Shown in pieces: positions 54,450 to 62,570 of a stretch of 64,000 nt of DNA. The notes under the pieces were generated by a model that was given only the letters and a program-made list of their open reading frames with translations, did no database searches and was not told where the DNA came from. Within the stretch, counting starts at the first letter, position 1; each line of letters starts with the position of its first letter. Position numbers and translations under genes: made by a program. Source of the stretch: Comamonas sp. (lineage in GTDB: Bacteria; Pseudomonadota; Gammaproteobacteria; Burkholderiales; Burkholderiaceae_C); contig JADMKK010000051.1 of the NCBI GenBank assembly GCA_015478895.1, forward strand, positions 1-64,000. The letters are read 5' to 3'.

Positions 54450-55877
54450 ATGACCGAAGCCACTCCAGACCCACTTGACGCGCTGCTGCACCCGGCAGGT
54501 TTGCACAACGATGCACATTATTTGCGCGCTGTCACGCAGATGGCCGACGATCAAGACGTGGTGGTTGGTGAGTCGATTTATTCGGAAAGTGGCCTCAAGT
54601 TGCTGGACAAGGGCGCACGCATTGACAGCAGCCTGTATGAGCGGCTGCTGCAGCACAAGCTCAATGGCAGCATCGATGAGCAACTTTTAACCAGTGACGC
54701 GGTAGACGCCGCCGCTGTGGAGGCGTTGGTCATACAACTGTGCGCGTCGCATGCCTTGGGGCGCCAGTTGGTGGCGCACATGGGAGATAAAAGTTATCTG
54801 CTCATGGCCGTACTGCGCCATATGCGCTGGCCTGCGGCGGCCAGTTTCAAGATGACCGTGATGCGCAGCCAGCGTTACGAACTCTATGAACACAGCGTAC
54901 TGATGATGATGGCCGCCGTGTTCCTGGCCAGCCAGCAAGGCATGTCCATGCAAGACAGTGCCGATGTGGCTGCTGGCGCTTTGCTGCATGACGTAGGCAT
55001 GCTGTTCATGCCGCCCAGCTGGGCCAACGCTGCGCACAAGCTCACGCCGCAGGAGCGCAAGCACCTCACGGCCCATTCGATTACGGGAATGATGGTGGTG
55101 CGCTCCGCCAAGGTGTATCCGCGCAGCGTAGAAGATGCGGTGATGGAGCACCACGAACGTCTGGATGGCACCGGCTACCCACGCCACCTCAAAAGCGACG
55201 AGATCAGCCCGATGGGCCGCATTTTGATGCTGGCAGAAGTGGTGGCCGCGTTCTACAGCAAGTTTCAGGACATGCCAGCGCAGCGCCTGTCCTTGGTGCT
55301 GCGCATGAATCACAACCGCTTTGACAAGCAGCTCACAGAGTTTGTGCATGCTTTGCTGTCGCAGGCCATGAGCGAGCCGCTGCCTTGTGGTGAACACAAC
55401 AGCGCGCAAGTGCGGCAAGTGATTGCCACTCTGGGGGCCGTGTTCCAGCACTGGCTGGTGTGCAAGCGAAAGTTCCCCGAGAAATGGCAGACATTGCCCG
55501 GCGGACGATCCGGCGTGTACGTGGATTCACGCCTGCTGGCGCTGGAGAAATCGCTGGCCGAGTCGGGCTCGCACCCTCGCCAGCAGGCAGATTGGCTGGC
55601 CATGTTTGAGCAGGACCCTGCCAGCATGACTGAGCTGGTGTTGATCAACCGTGAAGCCTTGTGGCAGATTGAAAACTGCGTACAGACCTGCACCCGCCGC
55701 TGGCCCCAGGTGCTACAGCCCAAAAATACCTTTGACGAAGCCATGAGGGACTGGCTGCAAAGCTGTCGCGATGTGTTGAAAGGGGCTTCTCCCACGCCGC
55801 CTTCCGCGAATGAGCAGGCCAGCGTATTGGCGCTCGATAGCGCGGGCACCGATGCATTGACCACGGGTGAACCGTAA
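54450..55877 (+). CDS. HD-GYP domain phosphodiesterase (putative c-di-GMP hydrolase)
   Basis: A 475-residue cytosolic protein. An N-terminal region of about 130 residues (VVVGESIYSESGLKLLDKGARIDSSLYERLL) precedes an HD-GYP domain with His 180-Asp 181 (GALLHDVGMLF) and HHERLDGTGYP (His 234, His 235, Gly 242-Pro 244). Metal-binding and GYP residues are intact, so c-di-GMP hydrolysis is expected. It lacks an N-terminal receiver domain. A C-terminal region of about 200 residues has no domain that I recognise. ATG 54450 lies past the scoAB terminator. Confidence 0.88.
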   Translation: MTEATPDPLDALLHPAGLHNDAHYLRAVTQMADDQDVVVGESIYSESGLKLLDKGARIDSSLYERLLQHKLNGSIDEQLLTSDAVDAAAVEALVIQLCASHALGRQLVAHMGDKSYLLMAVLRHMRWPAAASFKMTVMRSQRYELYEHSVLMMMAAVFLASQQGMSMQDSADVAAGALLHDVGMLFMPPSWANAAHKLTPQERKHLTAHSITGMMVVRSAKVYPRSVEDAVMEHHERLDGTGYPRHLKSDEISPMGRILMLAEVVAAFYSKFQDMPAQRLSLVLRMNHNRFDKQLTEFVHALLSQAMSEPLPCGEHNSAQVRQVIATLGAVFQHWLVCKRKFPEKWQTLPGGRSGVYVDSRLLALEKSLAESGSHPRQQADWLAMFEQDPASMTELVLINREALWQIENCVQTCTRRWPQVLQPKNTFDEAMRDWLQSCRDVLKGASPTPPSANEQASVLALDSAGTDALTTGEP

Positions 55878-55884
55878 AAATAAG

Positions 55885-55963
55885 AGCTACTTGCCGTTGT
55901 CAATCAATGATTTCGATGTGATAGGACTGTGAAGTCGTTGTTCTTCAACGGGTAGCTGCTATG
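55885..55963. repeat. long intergenic hairpin repeat, copy 2
   Basis: It begins AGCTACTTGCCGTTG and ends GGGTAGCTGCTATG, with CCGTTG and CAACGG as partly paired arms. It is about the same length as, and has ends and a central GAAGT segment related to, the copy at 14962-15040. It lies just after the HD-GYP stop. Confidence 0.5.
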
Positions 55964-55970
55964 TTTTTAT

Positions 55971-56003
55971 AAAAAAGCCCCTGCACGGTGAAGTGGCAGG
56001 GGC
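55971..56003 (-). terminator. terminator of selD
   Basis: On the minus strand GCCCCTGC (56003-55996) pairs with GCAGGGGC (55984-55977), with an 11-base loop and a T-run. Confidence 0.9.
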
Positions 56004-56029
56004 TTGATTTTTGGGCAGTTCAGCAGGGG

Positions 56030-57106
56030 TTACGCCACCACCACTTGGGCGGGCCCAGCCTCCATGCGGCCCACGACCGTGGCACTGCCAAAGCCGCCTC
56101 GCTGAAAAATAGCCAATACTTCATCCACGCTCTCTGGCGTGCAAGACACCAGCAGGCCACCGGAGGTTTGGGGGTCGGTCAGCAGGGCGCGCTGTGCCTC
56201 AGTGGTGTCGCCCGCCAGTTGCACGGCATCACCATAAGCCGCCCAATTGCGGCCCGATGCGCCCGTAAAGATGCCTTGCTCCGCCAGCGCCATCACGCCC
56301 GGCAACACGGGCAGCGCCTGGCTGTCTAAGTGCGCCGTTAACTGGGCCCCGCGCGCCAGCTCCAGGGTGTGGCCTAGCAGCCCAAAGCCGGTTACATCGG
56401 TCAGCGCATGCACGCCGTCCAGTTTCGAGAGTTCAACCCCGGGGCGGTTGAGCTGCGTCGTGGCGTTGACCATGGCCTGGTAGCCCGCATCGTCGAGCAA
56501 ATTCTTTTTGAGCGCTGCCGAGTAAATGCCTACGCCCAAAGGTTTGCCCAGTATCAGCACGTCCCCAGTCTTGGCATCTGCATTGCGCTTGATGTGCTTG
56601 GGGTTGACGATGCCAATCCCGACCAGGCCGTAAATGGGCTCCACGGAATCAATCGAGTGGCCGCCCGCCAATGGAATGCCTGCTTCTTGGCAGATGGACG
56701 CTCCGCCTTCCAAAATGGCGGCAATCGTCTCATGCGGCAATACGTTGATCGGCATCCCCACAATGGCCAGCGCCATCAATGGCGTGCCGCCCATGGCGTA
56801 AATGTCGCTCAGCGCATTGGTCGCGGCAATGCGACCAAAATCCCGCGGATCATCGACGATGGGCATGAAAAAGTCGGTCGTTGCAACAATCGCTTGCTCG
56901 TCATTGATGCGATACACGGCCGCATCATCAGCTGTTTCAGTGCCCACGAGCAGGTCAGGAAAGAACTGCTTGGGCAATGTGCTCTGGCCAATCAATTTGG
57001 CCAGTACGCCGGGTGCAATCTTGCAGCCACAACCTCCACCGTGGGAGAGCGAGGTCAGCCGGGGAGCGACGGGTGTCAAAGAATTCTGGGTATCTATAGA
57101 GGTCAT
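56030..57106 (-). CDS. selD: selenide, water dikinase SelD
   Basis: A 358-residue enzyme making selenophosphate from selenide and ATP for selenocysteine or selenouridine. The active loop GGGCGCKI has cysteine codons, so this is the Cys form and not a selenoprotein. [31 protein letters not shown] and [13 protein letters not shown] are conserved blocks. No selA, selB, selC or mnmH (selenouridine synthase) is next to it in this window, so the downstream use is unknown. Confidence 0.95.
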   Translation of the reverse strand: MTSIDTQNSLTPVAPRLTSLSHGGGCGCKIAPGVLAKLIGQSTLPKQFFPDLLVGTETADDAAVYRINDEQAIVATTDFFMPIVDDPRDFGRIAATNALSDIYAMGGTPLMALAIVGMPINVLPHETIAAILEGGASICQEAGIPLAGGHSIDSVEPIYGLVGIGIVNPKHIKRNADAKTGDVLILGKPLGVGIYSAALKKNLLDDAGYQAMVNATTQLNRPGVELSKLDGVHALTDVTGFGLLGHTLELARGAQLTAHLDSQALPVLPGVMALAEQGIFTGASGRNWAAYGDAVQLAGDTTEAQRALLTDPQTSGGLLVSCTPESVDEVLAIFQRGGFGSATVVGRMEAGPAQVVVA

Positions 57107-57267
57107 GTTGCGCCAATGTGCGAGGCAGCCTGTCTACGCTGTGGCTGCAGATCTGGAGTGAGATTGCACGGCCAACGTGCAATGCCCAGTATTGTGCGCT
57201 GGTTCGCAAGTCGTTTTCTTTCAGGGCACCCATCAGGGTCTTCACCGTAGCGATGCTGGGCGGAAAA

Positions 57268-57306
57268 CAAAAAATCCACGCACTGGTGAAATGCGTGGAT
57301 TTTTTG
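57268..57306. terminator. terminator between tRNA-Ser and selD
   Basis: ATCCACGCA (57274-57282) pairs with TGCGTGGAT (57292-57300), with A- and T-runs on each side. On the minus strand it ends the tRNA transcript, so selD needs its own promoter in 57107-57270. Confidence 0.88.
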
Positions 57307-57377
57307 GCAGACCTGCGTCAACGAACGAGGTCTAGAAAATCAAGTCATTGATTAATCGATTGATTTTTTTGGTGTAT

Positions 57378-57468
57378 TGGCGGAAGGGGCGGGATTCGAA
57401 CCCGCGGTGGGCTATTAACCCACACACGCTTTCCAGGCGTGCGACTTAAGCCACTCATCCACCCTTCC
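57378..57468 (-). tRNA. tRNA-Ser (anticodon GGA)
   Basis: A 91-base class II tRNA read on the minus strand. The acceptor stem GGAAGGG pairs with the 3' CCCTTCC-type strand, then discriminator G and an encoded CCA. The anticodon stem-loop CACGC-CTGGAAA-GCGTG gives anticodon GGA (codons UCC/UCU). A long variable arm and the T-loop GGTTCGAATCC are present. The 5' end is at 57468. Confidence 0.97.
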
Positions 57469-57700
57469 GAAGCTGAAATTCTAACCTGGATTTATAAGTC
57501 ATTTGGAATTTTGCGGCCAATTCCATCTAAAAATTTCCTCGACTGGTTTGGCGCTTTGCCCAACTTCTGCGTGGTAGTTCAGTATAAACCCTGGTGAAAA
57601 ACACATTGATACAAATCAGAACGGCATCTGAAAGATGTACAGCAAATAGATAAATGGAACAAAAAATGCAATCTTGTGTATTTCAACTTGGTAAATCAAT

Positions 57701-58873
57701 ATGCGCCGAGTTCACCAAAGTGAATTACTCCTCGATAAGCCCTTGCCATGGTCGCTCTACGATGAAGGCGGCAACCTACTGCTACGGGCGGGCTATGTCA
57801 TCAGTATTCCTCGCCATTTAAGCTCCCTGCTCAAACGTGGAGCCTATGTACAGACCTCGGTCAACGCCACCCCTACTTTTGTGCAGGCAACGCCTTCACC
57901 AGACGCCGGTAGCGACTATGTCTTCAGATCCAAAGCCTTGCCCACAGTACAACCTGTTTTTGGCCGAGCAGAGGCCTTGGCCCAGACACTCAAGCGCCTA
58001 CACGCCCATTTACAAGCCCAATCGTTGCAGGCAGAACTGCGCACTATTGTGCGCAGCCTAGCCCACTCACTGATTCAGGCTTGTACTGATGATGCCGACG
58101 CTCTGCTGGCCGCATTTCATCTTGATCGGCAGTCTCCCTACCTGGTCATTCAGCAGTTATTGGGCTGCGTTTTCACGGAAATCGCGGCCCGAGAAATGGG
58201 GCTGGATGAAGACACCCGTCTGTCCTTGGCCTGCGCCAGCCTGACACGCGATATTGCGCTGCTGCCCTGGCAAGCCCAATTGGACATGCAAACTCAGGGG
58301 CTGGATGCGCAGCAAAACGCACTCATCAAAAACCACCCCACGCGCTCGGCAGAAATTTTGGCCTCGCTGGGGGTGGACGATCCGCTGTGGCTGCAACTGG
58401 TGCGCCAGCACCATGAGCGCATGGATGGCTCTGGCTACCCCCACGCCCTGCAAGGCGATGCCATCCTGCCCGGAGCGCGGCTGCTGGCGATTGCCGATTC
58501 CTACGCCGCCATGGTCACGCCGCGCGCGAATCGCTCGGGCAAATTCCCCAAGGAAGCGCTCAAGGCACTGTATCTGCAGCGCGCCGTGTTGTATGACGAG
58601 GAACTGCTGCGCCTGGCCGTGGGCTCTGTCACTACCTTGCCGCCGGGCACCATGGTGCGGCTGGCCAGCGATGAGCTGGGCGTCATCCGCACGCGCCAGA
58701 AAAAAGACCAGCCGCACGATGTATGGGCGCTGTACGACCGAAACGGCATGCCCATCATGAATCCCGTGCGCCGCGATGCCCGCGATCCCGCCTATGCCAT
58801 CACCGGCGTGATCCGCGTTGAAGAATGCCGCTCCGCCCCGTTGCTAATGAAGCGGCTGTGGACCCACCTCTGA
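57701..58873 (+). CDS. degenerate HD-GYP domain protein, HD motif lost
   Basis: A 390-residue protein with an N-terminal domain like that of the HD-GYP protein at 54450 (WSLYDEGGNLLLRAGYVISIPRHLSSLL). The HD-GYP fold is recognisable: HHERMDGSGYPHALQGDAILPGARLLAIADSYAAM, with His 237, His 238 and Gly 245-Pro 247 present. However, the HD dyad expected near residue 183 reads LTRDIALLP, so Arg 183 replaces the metal-binding His. Catalysis is therefore doubtful; it may bind c-di-GMP or act as a scaffold. The start codon has no clear ribosome-binding site. The PAS-HAMP gene follows after 11 bases. Confidence 0.85.
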   Translation: MRRVHQSELLLDKPLPWSLYDEGGNLLLRAGYVISIPRHLSSLLKRGAYVQTSVNATPTFVQATPSPDAGSDYVFRSKALPTVQPVFGRAEALAQTLKRLHAHLQAQSLQAELRTIVRSLAHSLIQACTDDADALLAAFHLDRQSPYLVIQQLLGCVFTEIAAREMGLDEDTRLSLACASLTRDIALLPWQAQLDMQTQGLDAQQNALIKNHPTRSAEILASLGVDDPLWLQLVRQHHERMDGSGYPHALQGDAILPGARLLAIADSYAAMVTPRANRSGKFPKEALKALYLQRAVLYDEELLRLAVGSVTTLPPGTMVRLASDELGVIRTRQKKDQPHDVWALYDRNGMPIMNPVRRDARDPAYAITGVIRVEECRSAPLLMKRLWTHL

Positions 58874-58884
58874 GAGACCTCCCC

Positions 58885-60531
58885 ATGAAGAAAAACTTTC
58901 CCGTGACCACGCACCAGGTGGAGCTTGCGTCGGGCATCAACCTGGTCTCCAAAACCGACCTCAAAGGCATCATTACCTATGCCAATGAGGCATTTGTCCA
59001 AGTCAGCGGCTACACACTCGACGAGCTGCAGGGCCAAAGCCACAACCTGGTGCGCCACCCCGATATGCCACCGGCCGCCTTTGCCGATATGTGGAAAGTG
59101 CTGCGCAGCGGCAAACCCTGGCAAGGGTTGGTCAAAAACCGCTGTAAAAACGGTGACTTTTACTGGGTCGATGCCTGTGTGGTGCCGATTCGCCGCAATG
59201 AGCAAACCATTGGCTATATGTCGGTACGCCAACGTGCAGACCCGCAGGCCGTGGCCGCCATTGAAAAGGTCTACCAAACCATGCATGCCGGCGCCATGCC
59301 CCGCGTGTGGAAGCTGCCTGCCTGCTTGGGCATCCGCTTTGGCATGCGGGCAGGCACAGCCTTCGTCGCGCTGCTGATGCTTGCTGGTGGTGGGCTAGGC
59401 ATTGGCGGCCTGCAACTGGCCGATGCGGCCTTTGCCCGCATGTACCACCAGCAGTTTGAACCCGCTATTGCCGTCGGACAGCTCGAAGCCAAGTTCAACG
59501 CCATCCGCGCCAATATGCTCGAAGCGCAATTGGTACGGCGCGACAACCCCGACTCCGCAGCCCCGTCGCAAATGGTGCAGTTGCAAGACTATTACGACGA
59601 GATCGATGAAATCTTTGGCCAACTGCAGGCCTCCCAATTGGCCGCGTCGCCCGGGCATACAGCGCTGACAGAGGCCCTCAAGGGCTACACCGCGCAAGCC
59701 CGGTTGCTACTGACGCAAAACAGTCCTGCCGACAGCTCGCCGGCCAGCCTGGTTGCCGTGCAGCAATCCCTGTTAGAGCTGGAGCACAAAGCCATCTTGA
59801 CGACCCAGGCCCTGCGCCAGACACTGGCCCACGCCGCGCAACAGGAATTTAGCGCCACGCTGGAGCGCAACGCGCGCATTCGCCACCTGGCCATCGCCGG
59901 TATTGCGCTGGGGTTGATACTAGTGATCGTGGTCGGGCACCTGTTTATTCGCGGCATTGTCAGCCCGCTCAATACCGCGATTAGGCGCCTGAACCGGATT
60001 GCCGAAGGCGATCTACAAGGCGCCACCGACCTGTCCGGCACGGGCGAGACGGCTCAACTCAACAACGCTGCCACCGTCATGCAACAGCACCTGAAAGTCA
60101 TGCTCGACGAAATTGCACTGGCAGCGCGCCGTATTCACTGCCACTGCCAAAAACTCAATGCTGCGCTGTATGAAGTCACCGAACACTCCGAAGCGCAGCA
60201 CGACCAGGTCTACTCCGCCATCCGCGCGCTAAATGCCGCCACCGCTGAAACCAGCGACCTGAGCCAACGCGCCGAGCGCCTGATGCACCTGGCCGGCAGC
60301 GCCGACGAGAACCTTGCCCACGAAACCCGTGAGTTGGCCACCGCCACTCGCCTGACCGCTTTTGGCGCCGAAGAAGTCGCCAGCTCCATGCGCCAGGTGG
60401 CAGACCTGATTGTGGAAAACCGGGGCGAGGCGCAACTGGCATGGCAAGCCTCGGAAGAGTTAATTCGCACTGCGCGTGAACTCAATAACCTGGTGGATTT
60501 CTTTGAGCCTCAGAAGGGGGAACGGGTGTAG
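58885..60531 (+). CDS. Aer-type PAS-HAMP sensor with a reduced chemoreceptor domain
   Basis: A 548-residue membrane protein. The N-terminal PAS domain keeps Aer's FAD-pocket residues at identical numbers: Asn 34, Arg 57, His 58, Asp 60 and Trp 70. Two hydrophobic segments (about 155-180 and 335-355) flank a periplasmic-type helical region, then a HAMP linker (RGIVSPLNTAIRRLNRIAEGDL). The C-terminal part is helical, but the conserved MCP hairpin tip (the E-x-QTNLLALNAAIEAAR block) is missing. It may sense redox or energy state without a normal CheW/CheA docking site. The N-terminal half is as conserved as a working Aer. Confidence 0.85.
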   Translation: MKKNFPVTTHQVELASGINLVSKTDLKGIITYANEAFVQVSGYTLDELQGQSHNLVRHPDMPPAAFADMWKVLRSGKPWQGLVKNRCKNGDFYWVDACVVPIRRNEQTIGYMSVRQRADPQAVAAIEKVYQTMHAGAMPRVWKLPACLGIRFGMRAGTAFVALLMLAGGGLGIGGLQLADAAFARMYHQQFEPAIAVGQLEAKFNAIRANMLEAQLVRRDNPDSAAPSQMVQLQDYYDEIDEIFGQLQASQLAASPGHTALTEALKGYTAQARLLLTQNSPADSSPASLVAVQQSLLELEHKAILTTQALRQTLAHAAQQEFSATLERNARIRHLAIAGIALGLILVIVVGHLFIRGIVSPLNTAIRRLNRIAEGDLQGATDLSGTGETAQLNNAATVMQQHLKVMLDEIALAARRIHCHCQKLNAALYEVTEHSEAQHDQVYSAIRALNAATAETSDLSQRAERLMHLAGSADENLAHETRELATATRLTAFGAEEVASSMRQVADLIVENRGEAQLAWQASEELIRTARELNNLVDFFEPQKGERV

Positions 60532-60590
60532 GCAAAAGAGGGGTTATTAATTTCTTTTATTGCTTGGGTACTGATTTTTAAGGCTCGTCA

Positions 60591-60900
60591 TCAATTGAGC
60601 CAAGCGGTAGCCGCAGCCAAGTGAATACCACCTAAGAATGCGCATGCAGTTTTGTCGTAGCGCGTGGCTATGCAGCGGTATTGCTTCAAACGGGCAAAGA
60701 AGTTCTCAATAAGGCGCCTGGCTTTGTAAAAGTGCCTGTCGCACTTGCGATTTTCTTTGCCGTTTTTGCGGCTTGGGGTTTGAAGCCCACCTTTGCACCT
60801 GCGCTGTGCTGGTGGGCCGCACGATGGCCGAATCAATCATTGTGTATTCGTTGTTTGGCGTGAGGCTCTCTTTTTACGCGCACTCTCCAGCAATTGCCGG
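60591..60900 (-). pseudogene. IS5-family transposase remnant
   Basis: The minus strand encodes the C-terminal end of an IS5-type DDE transposase: ENRKCDRHFYKARRLIENFFARLKQYRCIATRYDKTACAFLGGIHLAA, which includes the final catalytic Glu. Further upstream, pieces such as NNEYTMIDSAIVR, AHQHSAGAK and GGLQTPSRKNGKEN appear in three different frames, so there are at least two frameshifts. The N-terminal half and clear terminal inverted repeats are absent. The rest of the gap 60532-61010 shows nothing else. It lies between the Aer-like gene and the SPFH gene. Confidence 0.85.
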
Positions 60901-61010
60901 ATCACTTCGAACTATTAGCGCTTGATGGCACAGGAGGAGGGTAAATTTTTCTTATCCACCGAGCTTCTCACATTCAGCAAATGAGACTTTGAGCAGGTTC
61001 TTAAATATTT

Positions 61011-61934
61011 TTAAACAGACTGGCTGCCTTGTTGCACCACACGCATAGCTGAAGCGATCAGACCCGAGACTTCTGACAGATTGCTAGGCACAATCAGGGT
61101 GGTATTGGCGTCTTGGGCTACTTTGCTGTAAGCATCGACGGCACTTTCTGCGACCTTGAGTTGCACGGCCTGTTGACCGCCTGGTTGCTGGATTGCGATG
61201 GCAACTCTTTCTAATGCTTGCGCAGTAGCCTCTGCCACAGTGGTGATGGCTGTGGCATCGCCCTGTGCTTTGTTAATCGCTGCTTGCTTTTCGCCTTCAG
61301 AGCGGGCAATGAAGGCTTCACGCTCACCCGTGGCAATATTGATTTGTTCTTGCCGGCGCCCTTCAGAAGCTGCGATCAGTGCACGCTTTTCACGCTCGGC
61401 GGTGATTTGAGCTTGCATGGCGCGCAAGATTTCGTTGGGGGGTGTCAGATCCTTAATTTCATAGCGCAGCACTTTTACGCCCCAGTTCAGCGCTGCCTCG
61501 TCGATGGCATTGACCACCTGCGCGTTGATCATGTCGCGCTCTTCAAAGGTTTTGTCCAGTTCCAGCTTGCCGATTACGCTGCGCAGCGAAGTTTGTGCCA
61601 GCTGCGTTACAGCCATGATGTAGTTGGACGAGCCATAGCTGGCACGCATGGGGTCAGTCACCTGAAAGTACAAGATACCGTCGACTTGCAGTTGTGTGTT
61701 ATCACGCGTAATACACACTTGACTAGGGACATCCAGCGGAATTTCTTTCAAGCTGTGCTTGTAAGCAACTTTGTCGATGAAGGGAACGATGAAGTTCAGC
61801 CCCGGAGTTAATGTGCCTGCGTATTTACCCAGGCGCTCTTTCACCCACGCATGCTGTTGGGGTACAACTTTCACCGATTGCGCTATAAAAATGGCGGCAA
61901 TGACAAAAATAACAATTGCGAATTCCATGCTCAA
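61011..61934 (-). CDS. SPFH/Band 7 domain protein (paraslipin, QmcA/YbbK type)
   Basis: A 307-residue membrane-anchored scaffold. One N-terminal helix (EFAIVIFVIAAIFIAQSV) is followed by the SPFH core (VPQQHAWVKERLGKYAGTLTPGLNFIVPFID, TRDNTQLQVDGILYFQVTDP) and a coiled-coil flotillin-like region (AEREKRALIAASEGRRQEQINIATGEREAFI). Such proteins form lipid-associated oligomers that guard membrane quality with FtsH-type proteases. ATG 61928 (MEFAI) is an equal start candidate. The nfeD gene lies 56 bases upstream in the same direction. Confidence 0.92.
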   Translation of the reverse strand: MSMEFAIVIFVIAAIFIAQSVKVVPQQHAWVKERLGKYAGTLTPGLNFIVPFIDKVAYKHSLKEIPLDVPSQVCITRDNTQLQVDGILYFQVTDPMRASYGSSNYIMAVTQLAQTSLRSVIGKLELDKTFEERDMINAQVVNAIDEAALNWGVKVLRYEIKDLTPPNEILRAMQAQITAEREKRALIAASEGRRQEQINIATGEREAFIARSEGEKQAAINKAQGDATAITTVAEATAQALERVAIAIQQPGGQQAVQLKVAESAVDAYSKVAQDANTTLIVPSNLSEVSGLIASAMRVVQQGSQSV

Positions 61935-61990
61935 TGCCTTTGAAAAGAAGAAAAGTAGAAGAAAGCCTAGTAGCGCAATAAAATGGGACG

Positions 61991-62416
61991 CTAAGCCTTG
62001 TCCACAATAAGCCGGCTACCTTGCAACTCAACAACGCGGTACAAACCGGGTACGGGCATGCTGCCTGCACGCAGAGCTACAGTCCAGTGGCTACCGCGAT
62101 AGGGGATGCGAGCGGTGCCATCAGTTCCCCATTCTGGAACGTGCAAGGTCTCGCCAATGTCCAAATTCAAATCTGGGTTGGCTGTTGCGGGTAGTTGCGG
62201 ACCACGTTTGCGTCGAATACGACGCCCAAGCACTACTGAGAGTGCGCCAACTATAGCGCTTGCTGTAATTTGCCAAGACCAATCCAACCCCGCATGGGCA
62301 GCTACGGCCCCAGCAGCCAGCCCTAAAGCAATCATGAGTAAATAGATGCTGCCTGTCAGTAACTCAGCAGCGATGGTGACGCCAGTCAGAATCCACCAAA
62401 AAGTGCTCGGGGCCAT
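61991..62416 (-). CDS. NfeD family membrane protein
   Basis: A 141-residue short-form NfeD protein. Two or three N-terminal hydrophobic segments (WWILTGVTIAAELLTGSIYLLMIALGLAAGAVAA) are followed by an OB-fold tail (IGETLHVPEWGTDGTARIPYRGSHWTVALRAG). NfeD proteins nearly always partner SPFH proteins in one operon, as here. It lacks the long-form ClpP-class protease domain. Confidence 0.9.
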   Translation of the reverse strand: MAPSTFWWILTGVTIAAELLTGSIYLLMIALGLAAGAVAAHAGLDWSWQITASAIVGALSVVLGRRIRRKRGPQLPATANPDLNLDIGETLHVPEWGTDGTARIPYRGSHWTVALRAGSMPVPGLYRVVELQGSRLIVDKA

Positions 62417-62570
62417 AGCGTGAACTCCTGTGCGCTCTATTGAAGCTTGTATTGTTATGAAAGATGCTGCAAAACATGGAAAAACACAGTCCTTTGCAGC
62501 GAAAGCATAGATATTACTTACACTGCGCGGCTATCTGACTTTTATTGATCCCGACTGCAAAGGGCTGCGC

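Noticed and set aside
57000-57030. Possible selenocysteine codon in selD
   Set aside because: The active-site loop is encoded by ordinary cysteine codons on the minus strand; there is no in-frame TGA.
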